This document shows, piece by piece, positions 7,053 to 15,210 of a stretch of DNA of 64,000 nt. Positions within the stretch are counted from its first letter, which is position 1; each line of letters starts with the position of its first letter. Source of the stretch: an uncultured Clostridium sp. (GTDB lineage: Bacteria; Bacillota; Clostridia; Clostridiales; Clostridiaceae); NCBI GenBank assembly GCA_900548455.1, contig URKQ01000006.1, positions 62,001 through 126,000 on the forward strand, in the 5' to 3' direction. The notes under the pieces were generated by a model. That model saw only the letters and a list, made by a program, of their open reading frames with translations. It did not search any database and was not told where the DNA came from. The translations under genes and the position numbers were made by a program.

Positions 7053-8663
7053 TTATACTCTAGTATTTATCGTAGAAAACTCATTATCTTCAAAAAAAGT
7101 TCTACAATTACTAAAAGAAAAATCTTCTTTTTTCTCTTTTATTGCTATATTGAAAATATAGTTATCCTTAGACAATTCATCTAAAAGCTTTCCTTTGAAT
7201 TTATCTAAAATATTAACAAAAATTTTCTCGCTCTCTATTTCTATGTTAGCTGCATTTCCTTTTATTGTGATATAAGCATCTATCTTATTCATATGAATAG
7301 TGTCAACACTTGCTGCTATTTTAATATTTTGAGAATCAATTTTTTTCCCTTTTCCTCTTTCATCTTTTATTATTAATTTGCAGTCACATTCTTCATTGTT
7401 GCTTTTTATAGGTAAATTCAACATGTAATAATTATCATTAAGATGATTATACATCTTTATTTCATGAAATTTATTTTCTATCAACTGAGCAACTGAAGAA
7501 AATAATTGCGAGTTTTTTTCCTCTAACTTTAGTATAGATAATATATCGCTTTTTAATGTACTTATTTTTTCTTTAACTTCTTCTTTTATTATAGCCGCTG
7601 AAATTTCTCTTGTCTCAAATCCTTTTATCTTTTGATCATTCTTTAAAATTTCTTCTTTCACAGTAACGTTTTTATCTATTTCTTTATCTCCTTCGCTATA
7701 CTGTAAAAATTTATCACCCTTTATTTCTGAGTTTTTAGCATTTTCAGTTGTATCAATTTTATCATTCTCCAAATTTGTTATAGTTACTTCTTTTATAAGT
7801 TCAGTTGTACCTTTAATATCTTTAGTAATTTGATTTTTATTTACTTCCACCTCAACTTCTGATTTTGGCAAACTATTTTCTATAGCATTTTCTAAAATTT
7901 CTTTATTGGCTCCACTGCTATTGGTATTTATTATGGTATTTATATCCTTAACCTCTTCTGAAATATTATACTGATTCGACGTCACATTAGCAAAAGCTTT
8001 TATATCCTCTGCAGTCAATTTAATACCTAGTGATTTCATTAATAGAACATCATTACTACTTAAATTTTTCAACTCACTAAATACATTATTTAATACTGTC
8101 TTCATTTCTTTACCTTCATGACTACCAGGTTGTATACCCTTAGACTCTAAAAATCCATCGATAAACTTATCTATTTCAAAAGAAGAATTATTACTTCGTT
8201 CAATTAATTCATTAGCTCCCTTTATTTCTAAAAGATTGCCTTCCGTAAGTGGAATATGGTTTTTTAACATGGCTTTTAAAACTGGAACATCTTCTTTACT
8301 TATTGGAAAGTCTAAGTTTTTTAACAATTCCTCCATCAAAGGATCCTTAATTCCTAGGCCACTTCCTTCATTAAGTTTTTCAATTAAACTACTCTCAATA
8401 ATACTTAATTCAAACTTTCCTCCACTAAATCCAGTTAATTGAAACTTAAATAAGTAATTATTTAGTTTATCTTCAGAAATATCTCCTTCAATCATAGCCG
8501 GAAATACTCTTCCATCCAACAACTTTATTATTACATCTTTTTCATTACCTTCTAGCCTCAATATCCTAGCTGAAAATGCGTCTCCCTTTTTAAATGTAAG
8601 TTTATTAAACTCATCCCTTGTCCTATAATTTTGTAAAGCATTAATTTTCCATTGATTGCCCAT
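7053..8663 (-). CDS. Large FliK/YlqG-like protein of unknown function
   Basis: This encodes 536 residues with a strong AGGAGGTGG ribosome binding site. The N-terminal 70 residues look like a small beta domain (FSARILRLEGNEKDVIIKLL). The middle, about residues 200-370, is low-complexity, rich in Lys/Glu/Asn/Thr and probably disordered. The C-terminal 130 residues contain a beta-rich segment (YYMLNLPIKSNNEECDCKLI) that recalls the C-terminal domain of flagellar hook-length control proteins. Pairing with an FlhB-C-like protein repeats the ylqG-ylqH arrangement. No flagellar genes are nearby, so a hook-length role is not supported here. Confidence 0.65.
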   Translation of the reverse strand: MGNQWKINALQNYRTRDEFNKLTFKKGDAFSARILRLEGNEKDVIIKLLDGRVFPAMIEGDISEDKLNNYLFKFQLTGFSGGKFELSIIESSLIEKLNEGSGLGIKDPLMEELLKNLDFPISKEDVPVLKAMLKNHIPLTEGNLLEIKGANELIERSNNSSFEIDKFIDGFLESKGIQPGSHEGKEMKTVLNNVFSELKNLSSNDVLLMKSLGIKLTAEDIKAFANVTSNQYNISEEVKDINTIINTNSSGANKEILENAIENSLPKSEVEVEVNKNQITKDIKGTTELIKEVTITNLENDKIDTTENAKNSEIKGDKFLQYSEGDKEIDKNVTVKEEILKNDQKIKGFETREISAAIIKEEVKEKISTLKSDILSILKLEEKNSQLFSSVAQLIENKFHEIKMYNHLNDNYYMLNLPIKSNNEECDCKLIIKDERGKGKKIDSQNIKIAASVDTIHMNKIDAYITIKGNAANIEIESEKIFVNILDKFKGKLLDELSKDNYIFNIAIKEKKEDFSFSNCRTFFEDNEFSTINTRV

Positions 8664-8748
8664 TTATTCCACCTCCTAAATAAGTATTCGTATCACTATC
8701 ATAATTTCTTAAATGAATAATCTTTATTGTAGCTTATATCTTACAAAA

Positions 8749-8783
8749 ATTTAAGGGGCTGCCACCTTAGTAACAGCTCCTTA
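8749..8783 (-). terminator. Terminator of tyrS
   Basis: Read on the minus strand, a stem (AAGGAGCTG pairing with CAGCCCCTT, one mismatch) is followed by AAATTTTT. It lies directly downstream of tyrS. Confidence 0.7.
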
Positions 8784-8808
8784 ACATTAACTTTAAAGAT
8801 TTGATTTT

Positions 8809-10032
8809 TTACTTAATTACCAATTTGTAATATTTTTTCTTACCTCTTTTAATTAATGCATATCCATCTTTTTCTACGTATGAAGTATCAAATTTACTAT
8901 TTACATCTTCAATTTTAACATCATTTATTGCAAGCCCACCTTGCTCTATAAGTCTTCTTCCTTCTTTTTTAGATGGAACAATTCCTGTTGCTGCAATAAT
9001 ATCTAAAATAGATGCTTCCTTCATGTCCTCATTTATTTCTACTGTTGGCACATTGCTCATATCAGCTCCACCACTAAATAATGCCTCTGCTGATTTTTGT
9101 GCCTTTTCTGCTTCTTCACTGCCATGTACAAGTTTAGTTACTTCATAAGCTAATACTCTCTTAGCTTCATTAATTTCTGCACCCTCTAAAGCTGATAATC
9201 TTCTAACCTCATCCATTGGTAAGAAAGTTAAGAGTCTTAAGCATTTTTCAACATCAGCATCTTCAACATTTCTCCAATATTGATAAAAATCATATGGTGA
9301 AAATTTTTCAGGATCAAGCCAAACTGCTCCACCAACAGTCTTACCCATTTTTTGTCCCGCACTATTTGTTAATAAAGTACAAGTCATTCCATAAGCAGAT
9401 TTTCCTTCTTTTCTTCTAATAAGATCCATTCCTGCAATAATGTTAGACCATTGGTCATCTCCACCAAGTTCCATAGTACATCCGTATTTTTTATTCAAAA
9501 CATAAAAATCAAATCCTTGCATTAACATATAGTTAAATTCTAAAAAGGAAAGACCCTTCTCTAAACGTTGTTTAAAGCATTCAGCTGTAAGCATTCTATT
9601 TACTGAAAAATTAGAACCTATATCTCTTAAGAAATCAACATAATTCAAATCTAGAAGCCAGTCTGCATTGTTTACTAAAATTGCTTTTCCCTCAGAAAAG
9701 TCAATAAATCTTTCTAATTGTTTTTTGATTTTAGAAATATTATGGTCTATTTGCTCTTTTGTAAGCATTTTTCTCATATCGGTTCTACCTGACGGATCTC
9801 CTATCATTGCAGTTCCACCACCAACTAAAGCAATTGGTCTATGTCCTGCCTGTTGCATATGAGCCATAAACATCATTGCAATAAAATGACCTACATGTAA
9901 ACTATCGGCAGTAGGATCAAATCCGATATAAAATGTTACTTTTTCTTCCTCAAAGATTTTTTTCATTTCTTCTTCATGTGTTAATTGTTTTAAAAATCCA
10001 CGTTCTTTTAAAATGTCATATACATTTCCCAT
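8809..10032 (-). CDS. tyrS: Tyrosyl-tRNA synthetase
   Basis: Attaches tyrosine to tRNA-Tyr. At 407 residues it has the standard TyrS length. The class I HIGH motif appears as HVGHFIAMM near residue 46 and the second signature as KMGKT near residue 231, the TyrS form of KMSKS. Tyrosine-pocket stretches such as QGFDFYVLNKKYG and GGDDQWSNI are present. The C-terminal 70 residues form an S4 RNA-binding domain (EGRRLIEQGGLAIND). The start follows AAAGGAG. A T-box leader lies upstream and a terminator downstream, so it is a single-gene transcript. Confidence 0.98.
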   Translation of the reverse strand: MGNVYDILKERGFLKQLTHEEEMKKIFEEEKVTFYIGFDPTADSLHVGHFIAMMFMAHMQQAGHRPIALVGGGTAMIGDPSGRTDMRKMLTKEQIDHNISKIKKQLERFIDFSEGKAILVNNADWLLDLNYVDFLRDIGSNFSVNRMLTAECFKQRLEKGLSFLEFNYMLMQGFDFYVLNKKYGCTMELGGDDQWSNIIAGMDLIRRKEGKSAYGMTCTLLTNSAGQKMGKTVGGAVWLDPEKFSPYDFYQYWRNVEDADVEKCLRLLTFLPMDEVRRLSALEGAEINEAKRVLAYEVTKLVHGSEEAEKAQKSAEALFSGGADMSNVPTVEINEDMKEASILDIIAATGIVPSKKEGRRLIEQGGLAINDVKIEDVNSKFDTSYVEKDGYALIKRGKKKYYKLVIK

Positions 10033-10197
10033 ATTTTTTTCTCCTTTATCAACTGTTATTGTTATTTATATGTATGGAAAGAAACTCTTTCCCTTCAAGC
10101 TTAATTTTTAATGTCTATTATTTAAACATAGAATCTATTATCAAATATTGAATTTACAGTGTTTGATATCCTTAAAAATCTATATTTTTTAGACATT

Positions 10198-10440
10198 AAA
10201 AAAGTCCCTAGTATTACACTAGGGACGAAATAATCGTGGTACCACCCAAATTTATAATTTGAATCATTAAAAAACCCAAATCATTCTCTTCCTTAATAAC
10301 GTTAGGAACCCGTAACAGCCTACTTTATTCAGCCTAAGACTCAAAAATGTATTTCAACAAGTTCATTTACTGATTTACAGCAACCATCAGCTCTCTTAAA
10401 AACTTCCTTGTTTACTTCTTTTCTTCATCGTCTTTTTCTA
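10198..10440 (-). promoter_or_regulatory. T-box leader of tyrS
   Basis: Read on the minus strand, the leader carries stem I elements, a specifier loop with TAC (tyrosine; 10349-10351) and the T-box GGGTGGTACCACG (about 10235-10247). A terminator follows, with arms at 10204-10212 and 10218-10226 and a T tract. Uncharged tRNA-Tyr should favour the antiterminator and expression of tyrS. The 5' limit is approximate. It explains most of the 485-nt gap before the next gene. Confidence 0.93.
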
Positions 10441-10517
10441 TATTATATTCAAATACATCTTACTATTATTGTCGACGTTTTGCAATAGGAAATAAATATT
10501 TAAATTAGTAACTCTAT

Positions 10518-10928
10518 TTAAACAACGTATTTTTTAATAGTAGCTGGTACATTATTTTCTTCACAACTAATATTTACATAAAAATCAACACTAAATTTAT
10601 CTGACAAGTACTCTAACTTATTTACTATGCCTTCCATATCATCTTTGTTTCTACATACATCACTCAACACACCATCTATAAATATACTCTCTACATCATA
10701 ATCTTTTGAAATAATCCCACATACAAAGCCATAAAAATCTTTGTGGTTATGAATGTTAAAATCTTTCGAACAAATAAACCTTATCTTTTTATCAATTCTT
10801 AAAAGTACACGAGTATCGTCATCCACATACACTAAATTACCTTTAGTTGTATTAGCTTTTGAGTTTGCCAAATTAATTAATGCTTTTGTTTTACCAGAGC
10901 CTTTTTCTTTACAAAATACTTGAATCAT
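10518..10928 (-). CDS. Small P-loop ATPase-like protein
   Basis: This encodes 136 residues. A Walker A motif KEKGSGKTKALINL lies near the N-terminus, followed by strand-like segments and a possible Walker B (VESIFIDGVL). It looks like a minimal nucleotide-binding domain, similar to short clostridial proteins often loosely labelled PilT-like. There is no evidence for pilus function. I chose the ATG at 10926-10928, because GGGGGCG precedes it; an in-frame TTG five codons earlier overlaps that ribosome binding site. Its neighbours are tyrS and the copper operon, with no clear link to either. Confidence 0.7.
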   Translation of the reverse strand: MIQVFCKEKGSGKTKALINLANSKANTTKGNLVYVDDDTRVLLRIDKKIRFICSKDFNIHNHKDFYGFVCGIISKDYDVESIFIDGVLSDVCRNKDDMEGIVNKLEYLSDKFSVDFYVNISCEENNVPATIKKYVV

Positions 10929-11170
10929 TTTAAACGCCCCCAAACTTTTTATTTATAAATAAAGTACATTAATTTTATTAGCTTAATTATATAATATTCA
11001 GAATATTTTTTCAATAATTCTTCATATAATAATAAGCTATTATATTTATATGAAATTCTATATACTTCAATAACTTTTTCTATACATATTTTTTTCACAA
11101 ATAGACCAATCTAAAAAACTTTGTCAGTTTTAAGTTCACAGATGACACTAATATCTTCACTTTTATAATC

Positions 11171-11214
11171 AAAGGTGGCTATTGTACTATTTTCTAGTAC
11201 GGTAGCCACCTTTT
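11171..11214 (-). terminator. Terminator of the copper operon
   Basis: A long stem (AAAGGTGGCTA at 11171-11181 pairing with its complement at 11203-11213, extended by GTACTA/TAGTAC) lies just downstream of copZ. Confidence 0.8.
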
Positions 11215-11224
11215 GTTTCATATC

Positions 11225-11428
11225 TTATTCTATTCCTATAACTTCATATCCTTCTTCTTCTATTACATCTTTTATTGTTGCATCATCAATTGTTCCTTCA
11301 ATTATTGCGTATTTCCCCTCTAAGCTTACCTCTACACTGCTAACTCCATCTAGCCCGTCCAGTGCACTTTTTACATGTCCTACACAATGTCCACATTTCA
11401 TTCCTTCAATAAATACTTTCTTCTTCAT
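11225..11428 (-). CDS. copZ: Copper chaperone, heavy-metal-associated domain
   Basis: This 67-residue protein is a single HMA domain with the metal-binding motif GMKCGHC at residues 9-15 and the usual ferredoxin-like alternation of strands and helices. It should bind Cu(I) through the two cysteines and pass it to CopA or to the CsoR repressor. It is the last gene of csoR-copA-copZ, 34 nt after copA, and ends at a terminator. The first cysteine is part of a MKC rather than the commoner MTC, which does not affect the ligands. Confidence 0.93.
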   Translation of the reverse strand: MKKKVFIEGMKCGHCVGHVKSALDGLDGVSSVEVSLEGKYAIIEGTIDDATIKDVIEEEGYEVIGIE

Positions 11429-11462
11429 AATTAATTCCTCCTAAACTATTATTTATTACTTA

Positions 11463-13901
11463 TTATGCATTAAATCTTCTAAGTCTTAATGCATTTGTAA
11501 CAACCGATACTGAGCTTAAACTCATGGCCGCAGCTGCAATCATTGGATTTAACAATGGTCCACCAAATATGTGTAATATACCCATAGCTACGGGAATCCC
11601 TAAAACATTATATCCAAAAGCCCAGCCTAAATTTTCCTTAATATTTCTTATTGTAGCCTTACTCAATTTTACAGCTGTAATTACATCCATCAAATCACTC
11701 TTCATTAAAACTATATCTGCTGACTCTATAGCCACATCTGTTCCAGATCCTATTGCTATACCTATATCTGCTTGGGCTAAGGCTGGTGCATCATTTATTC
11801 CATCACCAACCATACCAACTTTTTCTCCAGTTGATTGCAACTTTTTAACTTCATTTGCTTTATCTTCAGGTAAAACTTCTGATAAAACAATATCTATTCC
11901 AACTTGATTTGCTATAGCATCAGCGGTTCTTTTATTATCTCCTGTTATCATTGCAACTTTTATTCCCATTTCATGAAGTTTCTCTATAGCATCCTTACTG
12001 TTTATCTTTACAGTATCTGCAACTGCAATAATACCTGCTAATTTTTTATTTATAGCAATATACATTGGGGTTTTACCCTCGCTTGCAAGTTTATTAGAAA
12101 CCTCTTCTAAATCTAATAATTCTATTTTTTCTTCATACATAAGTTTTTTATTTCCAAGAATAACACAATCACCATCTATGCTAACCTCAATTCCATGTCC
12201 AGGTATAGCATTAAAATCACTTAAATTCATAAATTTAATTTTTCTATCTTCAGCTTCTTTTACGATAGCTTCTCCTAGTGGATGCTCAGATCCCTTTTCC
12301 GCTGTAGCAGCATAAGCTAATATTTCATTTTCACTATAGCCTCTTGAAATTATATCTGTAACTTTAGGTTTTCCTTCAGTAATTGTTCCTGTTTTATCAA
12401 ATACAATTGTATTAAGCTTATGAGTAACTTCTAACGCTTCACCACCCTTTATCAAAACACCATTCTCAGCACCTTTTCCTGTGCCTACCATAATTGCTGT
12501 TGGCGTAGCAAGTCCTAATGCACAAGGGCACGCAATTACTAACACTGAAATAAAGATAGTTATAGCAAACTCAAATGTTTCTCCACCAATTAACCACCCT
12601 ACAGCAGCCAGTAGCGCTAATCCTATAACTGTCGGAACAAAGTAAGCAGAAATTATATCTGCCATTTTAGCTATAGGGGCTTTAGATCCTTGTGCGTCCT
12701 CAACTAACTTGATAATTTGAGCTAACGCCGTATCTTTTCCTACCTTAGTGGCTTCATATTTAATAAATCCCGTTTTATTAATACTTGCACCTATTACATT
12801 ACTTCCTACAGATTTTTCAACTGGGATACTTTCTCCAGTAAGCATTGACTCATCTACTGAAGTAGTACCTTCAATTACTTCCCCATCAACTGGGAGTTTT
12901 TCACCTGGTTTTACAACTACTATATCACCTGTAACTACTTCTTCAAGTGAAATTTCTAACTGTTTTCCATTTCGTTCAACCATAGCAGTCTTAGGGGCTA
13001 AATCCATAAGGGCTTTGATAGCTTGAGATGTCTTTCCCTTTGATAAAGCTTCTAAATATTTACCCAAGGTTATTAATGTTAATATTACTGCAGCTGATTC
13101 AAAATATAAATGCATTGCAAATTCATGATTTCCACCAATAATTTTATATATAGCATAAATACCATAGATAAACGCTGCTAAAGTACCAATAGAAATTAAA
13201 GAATCCATATTAGGACTTAATTTAAATAAGTTTTTAATTCCTACTTGATAAAACTTATATCCTATTATCATAACAGGTAATGTAAGAGCTACTTGAACTA
13301 AAGCAAAATTTAATGGATTAATCATTGGATCTAATATATTAGGAAGTGGCATTCCCACCATATGACCCATACTAATTACAAGCAATGGTACTGTAAAAAT
13401 AATAGACCAAATAAACCTTTTAAATAGTATCCTCCATGGATCATTGTTAGCTTCTTTTACTTCCATAGGCTTATTATCTTCATCTTTAATTAGCTTATAC
13501 CCTGCTTTTTCTACTGCTGCTTTTATATCACCATATCCAATTTCATCTTCATTTATTGTTATTGTAAGTTTTTCAGTTGCTAAATTAACTATAGAATTTT
13601 CAACTCCGTGGAGTTTTCTAGTAACTCTTTCCACTCTTCCTGAGCATGATGCACAAGTCATTCCCTCTACTTTATAAGTATAAGTTTTAATATTTTTTTT
13701 AATTCCATAACCGGCTTTAATTACAGCTAATTCTATTTTTTCTTCATCTATCTTTTCTTTGTCATATCTAACACTAAGAGTTTCAGTCGCTAAGTTAACA
13801 CTTGCACTTTCAACACCTTCTAGCTTTCCAACAACTCTCTCCACTCTTCCTGAACAAGCTGCACAGGTCATTCCTTCAATTTTAAAACTTTTATTCTCCA
13901 T
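11463..13901 (-). CDS. copA: Copper-exporting P1B-type ATPase
   Basis: This 812-residue membrane pump exports Cu(I). Two N-terminal HMA domains carry GMTCAAC (Cys13, Cys16) and GMTCASC (Cys83, Cys86). The transmembrane metal site is CPC at residues 458-460, in VIACPCALGLATPTA. The phosphorylated aspartate is D502 in DKTGT; TGES, the SEHPLG nucleotide-binding motif and the MVGDGINDAPAL hinge are all present. Eight membrane segments are expected. The start follows GAGGAG, 11 nt after csoR, so the two are co-transcribed and probably translationally linked. Confidence 0.97.
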   Translation of the reverse strand: MENKSFKIEGMTCAACSGRVERVVGKLEGVESASVNLATETLSVRYDKEKIDEEKIELAVIKAGYGIKKNIKTYTYKVEGMTCASCSGRVERVTRKLHGVENSIVNLATEKLTITINEDEIGYGDIKAAVEKAGYKLIKDEDNKPMEVKEANNDPWRILFKRFIWSIIFTVPLLVISMGHMVGMPLPNILDPMINPLNFALVQVALTLPVMIIGYKFYQVGIKNLFKLSPNMDSLISIGTLAAFIYGIYAIYKIIGGNHEFAMHLYFESAAVILTLITLGKYLEALSKGKTSQAIKALMDLAPKTAMVERNGKQLEISLEEVVTGDIVVVKPGEKLPVDGEVIEGTTSVDESMLTGESIPVEKSVGSNVIGASINKTGFIKYEATKVGKDTALAQIIKLVEDAQGSKAPIAKMADIISAYFVPTVIGLALLAAVGWLIGGETFEFAITIFISVLVIACPCALGLATPTAIMVGTGKGAENGVLIKGGEALEVTHKLNTIVFDKTGTITEGKPKVTDIISRGYSENEILAYAATAEKGSEHPLGEAIVKEAEDRKIKFMNLSDFNAIPGHGIEVSIDGDCVILGNKKLMYEEKIELLDLEEVSNKLASEGKTPMYIAINKKLAGIIAVADTVKINSKDAIEKLHEMGIKVAMITGDNKRTADAIANQVGIDIVLSEVLPEDKANEVKKLQSTGEKVGMVGDGINDAPALAQADIGIAIGSGTDVAIESADIVLMKSDLMDVITAVKLSKATIRNIKENLGWAFGYNVLGIPVAMGILHIFGGPLLNPMIAAAAMSLSSVSVVTNALRLRRFNA

Positions 13902-13911
13902 CTTCTCCTCC

Positions 13912-14178
13912 TTACTTAGTTATTAATTTTTCTAAAATCATATTTATTTCTTTAACCTTCTCTTCTACATCATTTTTTTCGCAGGCCTCTTTCACACAAT
14001 GGTTAAGATGCCCCGTCAAAACTTGTAAATTAGCTTTTTTTACCAAAGATTGGGCTGCAAATATTTGATTAGATACATCTACACAATACCTATCATCTTC
14101 AATCATCTTTATTATGGCATCAATTTGACCTCTTGCTGTTTTTAATAATTGTAATGCTTTTTTTCTTTCTTCGCTCAT
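13912..14178 (-). CDS. csoR: CsoR-family copper-sensing repressor
   Basis: This encodes an 88-residue all-helical repressor. The Cu(I) ligand set of CsoR is visible: Cys in DRYCVDV, then His and Cys in GHLNHCVKEAC (HxxxC). The N-terminal RKKALQLLKTARGQIDAI is the family's DNA-contact region. I chose the ATG at 14176-14178, preceded by GGAGG. A longer frame reading through the operator to 14211 is not credible as coding. It heads the copper operon and should repress it until Cu(I) binds. Confidence 0.94.
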   Translation of the reverse strand: MSEERKKALQLLKTARGQIDAIIKMIEDDRYCVDVSNQIFAAQSLVKKANLQVLTGHLNHCVKEACEKNDVEEKVKEINMILEKLITK

Positions 14179-14190
14179 TTTTACCTCCTC

Positions 14191-14244
14191 CCCCCTGGGT
14201 AGGGGGTACACTTATAATATAAACTTTTCAATTTTCTTTGTCAA
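14191..14244 (-). promoter_or_regulatory. Copper operon promoter and CsoR operator
   Basis: On the minus strand, TTGACA (14239-14244) and TATATT (14216-14221) are separated by exactly 17 nt, a near-consensus sigma-A promoter. Just downstream is the inverted repeat CCCCCT-N4-AGGGGG (14191-14206). This block of G/C is striking in such AT-rich DNA and resembles the G/C-tract operators known for CsoR proteins. It abuts the csoR ribosome binding site, so bound repressor would block early transcription. Confidence 0.88.
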
Positions 14245-14310
14245 CCCTTTTTATCATAGTTTATATCTTTTCTTCCCATTTATTCTTTATGATAAAACTG
14301 AAAATAAAAA

Positions 14311-14332
14311 CTGTCATGATCTCTCATGACAG
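14311..14332 (-). terminator. Terminator of the ECF S-component gene
   Basis: A 9-bp perfect stem (CTGTCATGA / TCATGACAG) is followed on the minus strand by a TTTTTATTTT tail. Confidence 0.8.
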
Positions 14333-14340
14333 CCACAATT

Positions 14341-14913
14341 TTATACTATATATTTTCCTAAACATTTTTTTAATGGAATAGATAAAGGAAGTCCTATAAC
14401 TATACCTCCTACAACCTGCATAATATTAGCTGGGATATCCTTTAAAGCTACCAATAATCCGTCTCTAAAAGTTGGCATTCCATATGCAAAATGATTTAAT
14501 ACTCCTCCTGCAAAGAAATATCCTGCTATCATAACAATTCCTGCTATAATAAATGCTAATAAATTATTCGCTATATTGTTTCCTTCATATTTACTTCTAT
14601 ATGCAATCATTCCTGCTATATATGCCATAGATCCTTTTATTACAAAGGTAAATGGTGCCCAAATATAAAATGGTGAGAATAAATCAAAAAAAGTCATTCC
14701 TATTGCAGCAGCAATGGCACCTCTTTTCTTTCCCAGTAACACTGCACATAGAAACACAACTGTATCACCTAAATGAAGCACTGCATTATCTCCTACTGGT
14801 ATTGCAATAACTGCAGTTGCTATATATGTCAGTGCAGCCATTAAAGCTATTTGAACCATGCTAAGTATAGTTGACCCTGTTCTGGAAACATTTGTTGTTG
14901 TTCTTTCCCTCAT
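14341..14913 (-). CDS. ECF transporter substrate-binding (S) component, substrate unknown
   Basis: This encodes 190 residues with about five to six hydrophobic helices (QIALMAALTYIATAVIAIP, GAIAAAIGMTFFDLF, FIIAGIVMIAGYFFAGG). The pattern of a short polar N-terminus, an ALxAxLTxxxT-like first helix and GDxVVFLCAVLLGKKRGA is typical of vitamin S-components that dock on a shared EcfAA'T module encoded elsewhere. The substrate cannot be read from sequence; no vitamin riboswitch is upstream. The ATG at 14911-14913 has AAGGGGTG before it, so I prefer it to an in-frame TTG seven codons upstream. Confidence 0.85.
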   Translation of the reverse strand: MRERTTTNVSRTGSTILSMVQIALMAALTYIATAVIAIPVGDNAVLHLGDTVVFLCAVLLGKKRGAIAAAIGMTFFDLFSPFYIWAPFTFVIKGSMAYIAGMIAYRSKYEGNNIANNLLAFIIAGIVMIAGYFFAGGVLNHFAYGMPTFRDGLLVALKDIPANIMQVVGGIVIGLPLSIPLKKCLGKYIV

Positions 14914-14938
14914 AAAAACACCCCTTAATCTCAATAAA

Positions 14939-15002
14939 TGTACTCATACAATATTTATGTATGAGTACAATTTTATTATACATGAAATTGTAATTATTTC
15001 AA
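14939..15002 (-). promoter_or_regulatory. Promoter and palindrome of the ECF S-component gene
   Basis: On the minus strand, TTGAAA (14997-15002), a 16-nt spacer and TATAAT (14975-14980) form a strong promoter. Immediately downstream, an 11-bp perfect inverted repeat TGTACTCATAC-N9-GTATGAGTACA (14939-14969) covers about +6 to +36. No T run follows it, so it is an operator or a stabilising 5' mRNA hairpin. It does not match any vitamin-repressor box I can recall. Confidence 0.72.
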
Positions 15003-15086
15003 TAGAAACACACAACAATTGTATCAATAATGTTTTAACACTCTTAAATTGAATTCAATAGTATTGTTATACTAGTAAGGCAAAAC

Positions 15087-15116
15087 AAATTGTATCTATG
15101 AATACAGATACAATTT
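15087..15116. repeat. Intergenic hairpin between prfC and the ECF gene
   Basis: A perfect 11-bp inverted repeat AAATTGTATCT-N8-AGATACAATTT is followed on the minus strand by TTTGTTTT, so it may be a second, weaker terminator for prfC transcripts. Apart from this, the promoter above and the prfC terminator, I see nothing in the 297-nt gap. Confidence 0.55.
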
Positions 15117-15172
15117 CATCTAAAGTTATCTACTTCTCAAAAGGCTTTGTAGTAACATATCGGTATAATAAT

Positions 15173-15205
15173 AAAAGATTGTCACAATTTCTGTGACAAT
15201 CTTTT
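15173..15205 (-). terminator. Terminator of prfC
   Basis: Perfect 14-bp arms (15173-15186 and 15192-15205) with A/T ends lie directly downstream of prfC. Confidence 0.85.
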
Positions 15206-15210
15206 ATTTT

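Noticed and set aside
10518..10928. PilT/twitching-motility ATPase.
   Set aside because: The protein is far too short and has only a P-loop; no secretion-ATPase motifs or pilus genes are nearby.
14179..14211. N-terminal extension of CsoR through the operator region.
   Set aside because: The extra residues are encoded by the G/C-block palindrome and the ribosome binding site; the ATG at 14178 with GGAGG is the proper start.
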